A stretch of DNA of 50,595 nucleotides from Micavibrio sp. UBA2705. GTDB taxonomy: Bacteria; Pseudomonadota; Alphaproteobacteria; Micavibrionales; Micavibrionaceae. Shown here in pieces: positions 49,618-50,595 of the stretch. Under the pieces are notes generated by a model. The model saw only the letters and a program-made list of their open reading frames with translations, was not told the DNA's origin and did no database searches. Made by a program: the position numbers and the translations under genes. The stretch spans positions 1 through 50,595 of the forward strand of contig DELD01000055.1 of NCBI GenBank assembly GCA_002354205.1. Direction: 5' to 3'. Position 1 is the stretch's first letter, and each line of letters opens with the position of its first letter.

Positions 49618-50595
49618 CTAAAAAATTCCACCTTTGGAAAACTGTAAAAATGTCGTCGCGAGAATGACGATGCCCGCAATAAGCCCCGAAATAATCGCGG
49701 CAATCTCGTAACCTGTGCCATAGCCAAAATGTTTGTTGTTGTCTAGCTGATTTGATAAATCTACGTATTCTTGGCGTATGTTTTTATATTCTTGCAAGGC
49801 CTTGATGAACTCTGCTTTGTCGTTTCTTTTTATTTTTTTGTCACTGATTAATGCGGCAAGTTTTGCTAAATTGCCGTTATCGGCAATGTTCTCGGCTATT
49901 TTCTTGATCTCTTCTTTTTTTGTTCTGTCGTGATAACGCTCAAGAAGGGGCGATATATAAAGTAACAATGCCTTTGTTAAATGGGGCAAACCTTTAAGCT
50001 TAGCGCGATCTTGTATATTCGCGAAGATTCTTAAAATAGCTTGTTTGGAGGTCAAAATGTCTGAGGAGTTTAGACCGAGAAGTTCGCGCTCAATAACCTT
50101 TCTGTCTCTGCCCATTAAGAAACCTGAAATGTGGCGATCAATGAAACCTTCTGTTTTATGCGTTTTGGAGCAAATATCTTCCAAGGCGAGCAGTAGGTCT
50201 TCGGGCGATTTTACGTAGTAGTTTTTGAACACGGGGCTAAGGCAAGGGCATTCAGGGCAGAGGAAGTAAAGGTTACCCTCCGGGCCAAAGCCGAGTTTTT
50301 TCTGTGCAGAATTTACTTGCGCAGATTCAAGCCTCTGTTTGATATTCTGCACATCTATTTCTGACTCTTCGGCTAATTTTGTCCAAAAGCCTACCATGTT
50401 AAATTGGATCAACTCTTCAAAAGAGCTGATGTTCTCGCCGCTGCCAAAAAGATAAGCGGCTAAATAGCCGATGCCCTCAGGCATGACTTTCAGGTTTTTA
50501 TAAATAATCGGTGTGTCATTATAAAGTGTATTGATAGTTTTACTGAGCAAACGGTCAGCATAACTGTTATCTTTGCCATGTATATGTGCTGACTG
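49618..50595 (-). CDS. Unknown C-terminally membrane-anchored protein (5' end beyond right edge)
   Basis: The frame stays open to the right edge with no convincing start codon, so the N-terminus is outside the window; 325 residues are visible. No family recognised. A compact Cys cluster CPECPC (50242-50259) may bind metal. The body is helical and charged (ERYHDRTKKEEIKKIAENIA), and the protein ends with one hydrophobic segment (IAAIISGLIAGIVILATTFL) and a short tail, the layout of a tail-anchored membrane protein. It shares a transcript with the small membrane protein downstream. Confidence 0.68.
   Translation of the reverse strand, partial: QSAHIHGKDNSYADRLLSKTINTLYNDTPIIYKNLKVMPEGIGYLAAYLFGSGENISSFEELIQFNMVGFWTKLAEESEIDVQNIKQRLESAQVNSAQKKLGFGPEGNLYFLCPECPCLSPVFKNYYVKSPEDLLLALEDICSKTHKTEGFIDRHISGFLMGRDRKVIERELLGLNSSDILTSKQAILRIFANIQDRAKLKGLPHLTKALLLYISPLLERYHDRTKKEEIKKIAENIADNGNLAKLAALISDKKIKRNDKAEFIKALQEYKNIRQEYVDLSNQLDNNKHFGYGTGYEIAAIISGLIAGIVILATTFLQFSKGGIF

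Overview
The window looks like chromosomal DNA of an alphaproteobacterium of moderate to low GC content. The main pointers are a Caulobacter-type cpaABCDEF-tadBC pilus locus with a CtrA-type TTAA-N7-TTAA box in front of the pilin gene, the pal-cpoB-tilS-ftsH gene order, a divergent LppC/LpoA-like gene facing rsmI-yraN, ctaB followed by a tiny CoxF-like gene, and an oxyR/ahpC divergon. The exact order or genus cannot be fixed from sequence reading alone. No rRNA, tRNA, CRISPR array, insertion sequence or prophage was recognised.

Left part (1-10.5 kb): amino-acid catabolism. A minus-strand unit holds a fumarylacetoacetate-hydrolase family gene, maiA and phhA (cut by the left edge). Next come a class II glutamine amidotransferase, hpd, a divergent Leu/Phe/Val dehydrogenase and an ALDH7-type aldehyde dehydrogenase. 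Homogentisate dioxygenase is not present in the window. A TetR regulator with two matching palindromes upstream, a frameshifted tandem solute-binding-protein gene and cysQ follow.

10.6-21.3 kb: a minus-strand run ugd, cpaA, cpaB, cpaC, cpaD, cpaE, cpaF, tadB, tadC, then a separately promoted Flp pilin. The minor pilin-like and VWA parts of the machine (two TadE-like genes and tadG) lie far away at 46.4-48.9 kb.

21.4-30 kb: SapC, an HTH/coiled-coil protein, a secreted protein with a duplicated Cys motif, a hybrid sensor protein whose kinase core looks dead but whose receiver and Hpt domains look intact, a secreted unknown, ctaB, a CoxF-like micro-gene, a small secreted protein, an MGH1-type glycoside hydrolase, then msrB and gloA.

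30.4-33.7 kb: oxidative-stress genes (ahpD, ahpC, divergent oxyR), followed by a compact three-gene cassette of unknown function in which two small paralogous membrane proteins sharing an NCG/DDN-END/FDIM signature flank a 115-residue protein. This cassette is the best candidate for something undescribed.

33.7-50.6 kb: a His-rich outer-membrane protein with a DUF2946-like gene (metal-related), a RimK-type ligase with a small unknown protein, ftsH, tilS, cpoB, pal, a SirB1-type protein, a BON-domain lipoprotein, yraN-rsmI, the LppC/LpoA-like lipoprotein, the TadG/TadE group, a small membrane protein and a C-terminally membrane-anchored unknown protein cut by the right edge.
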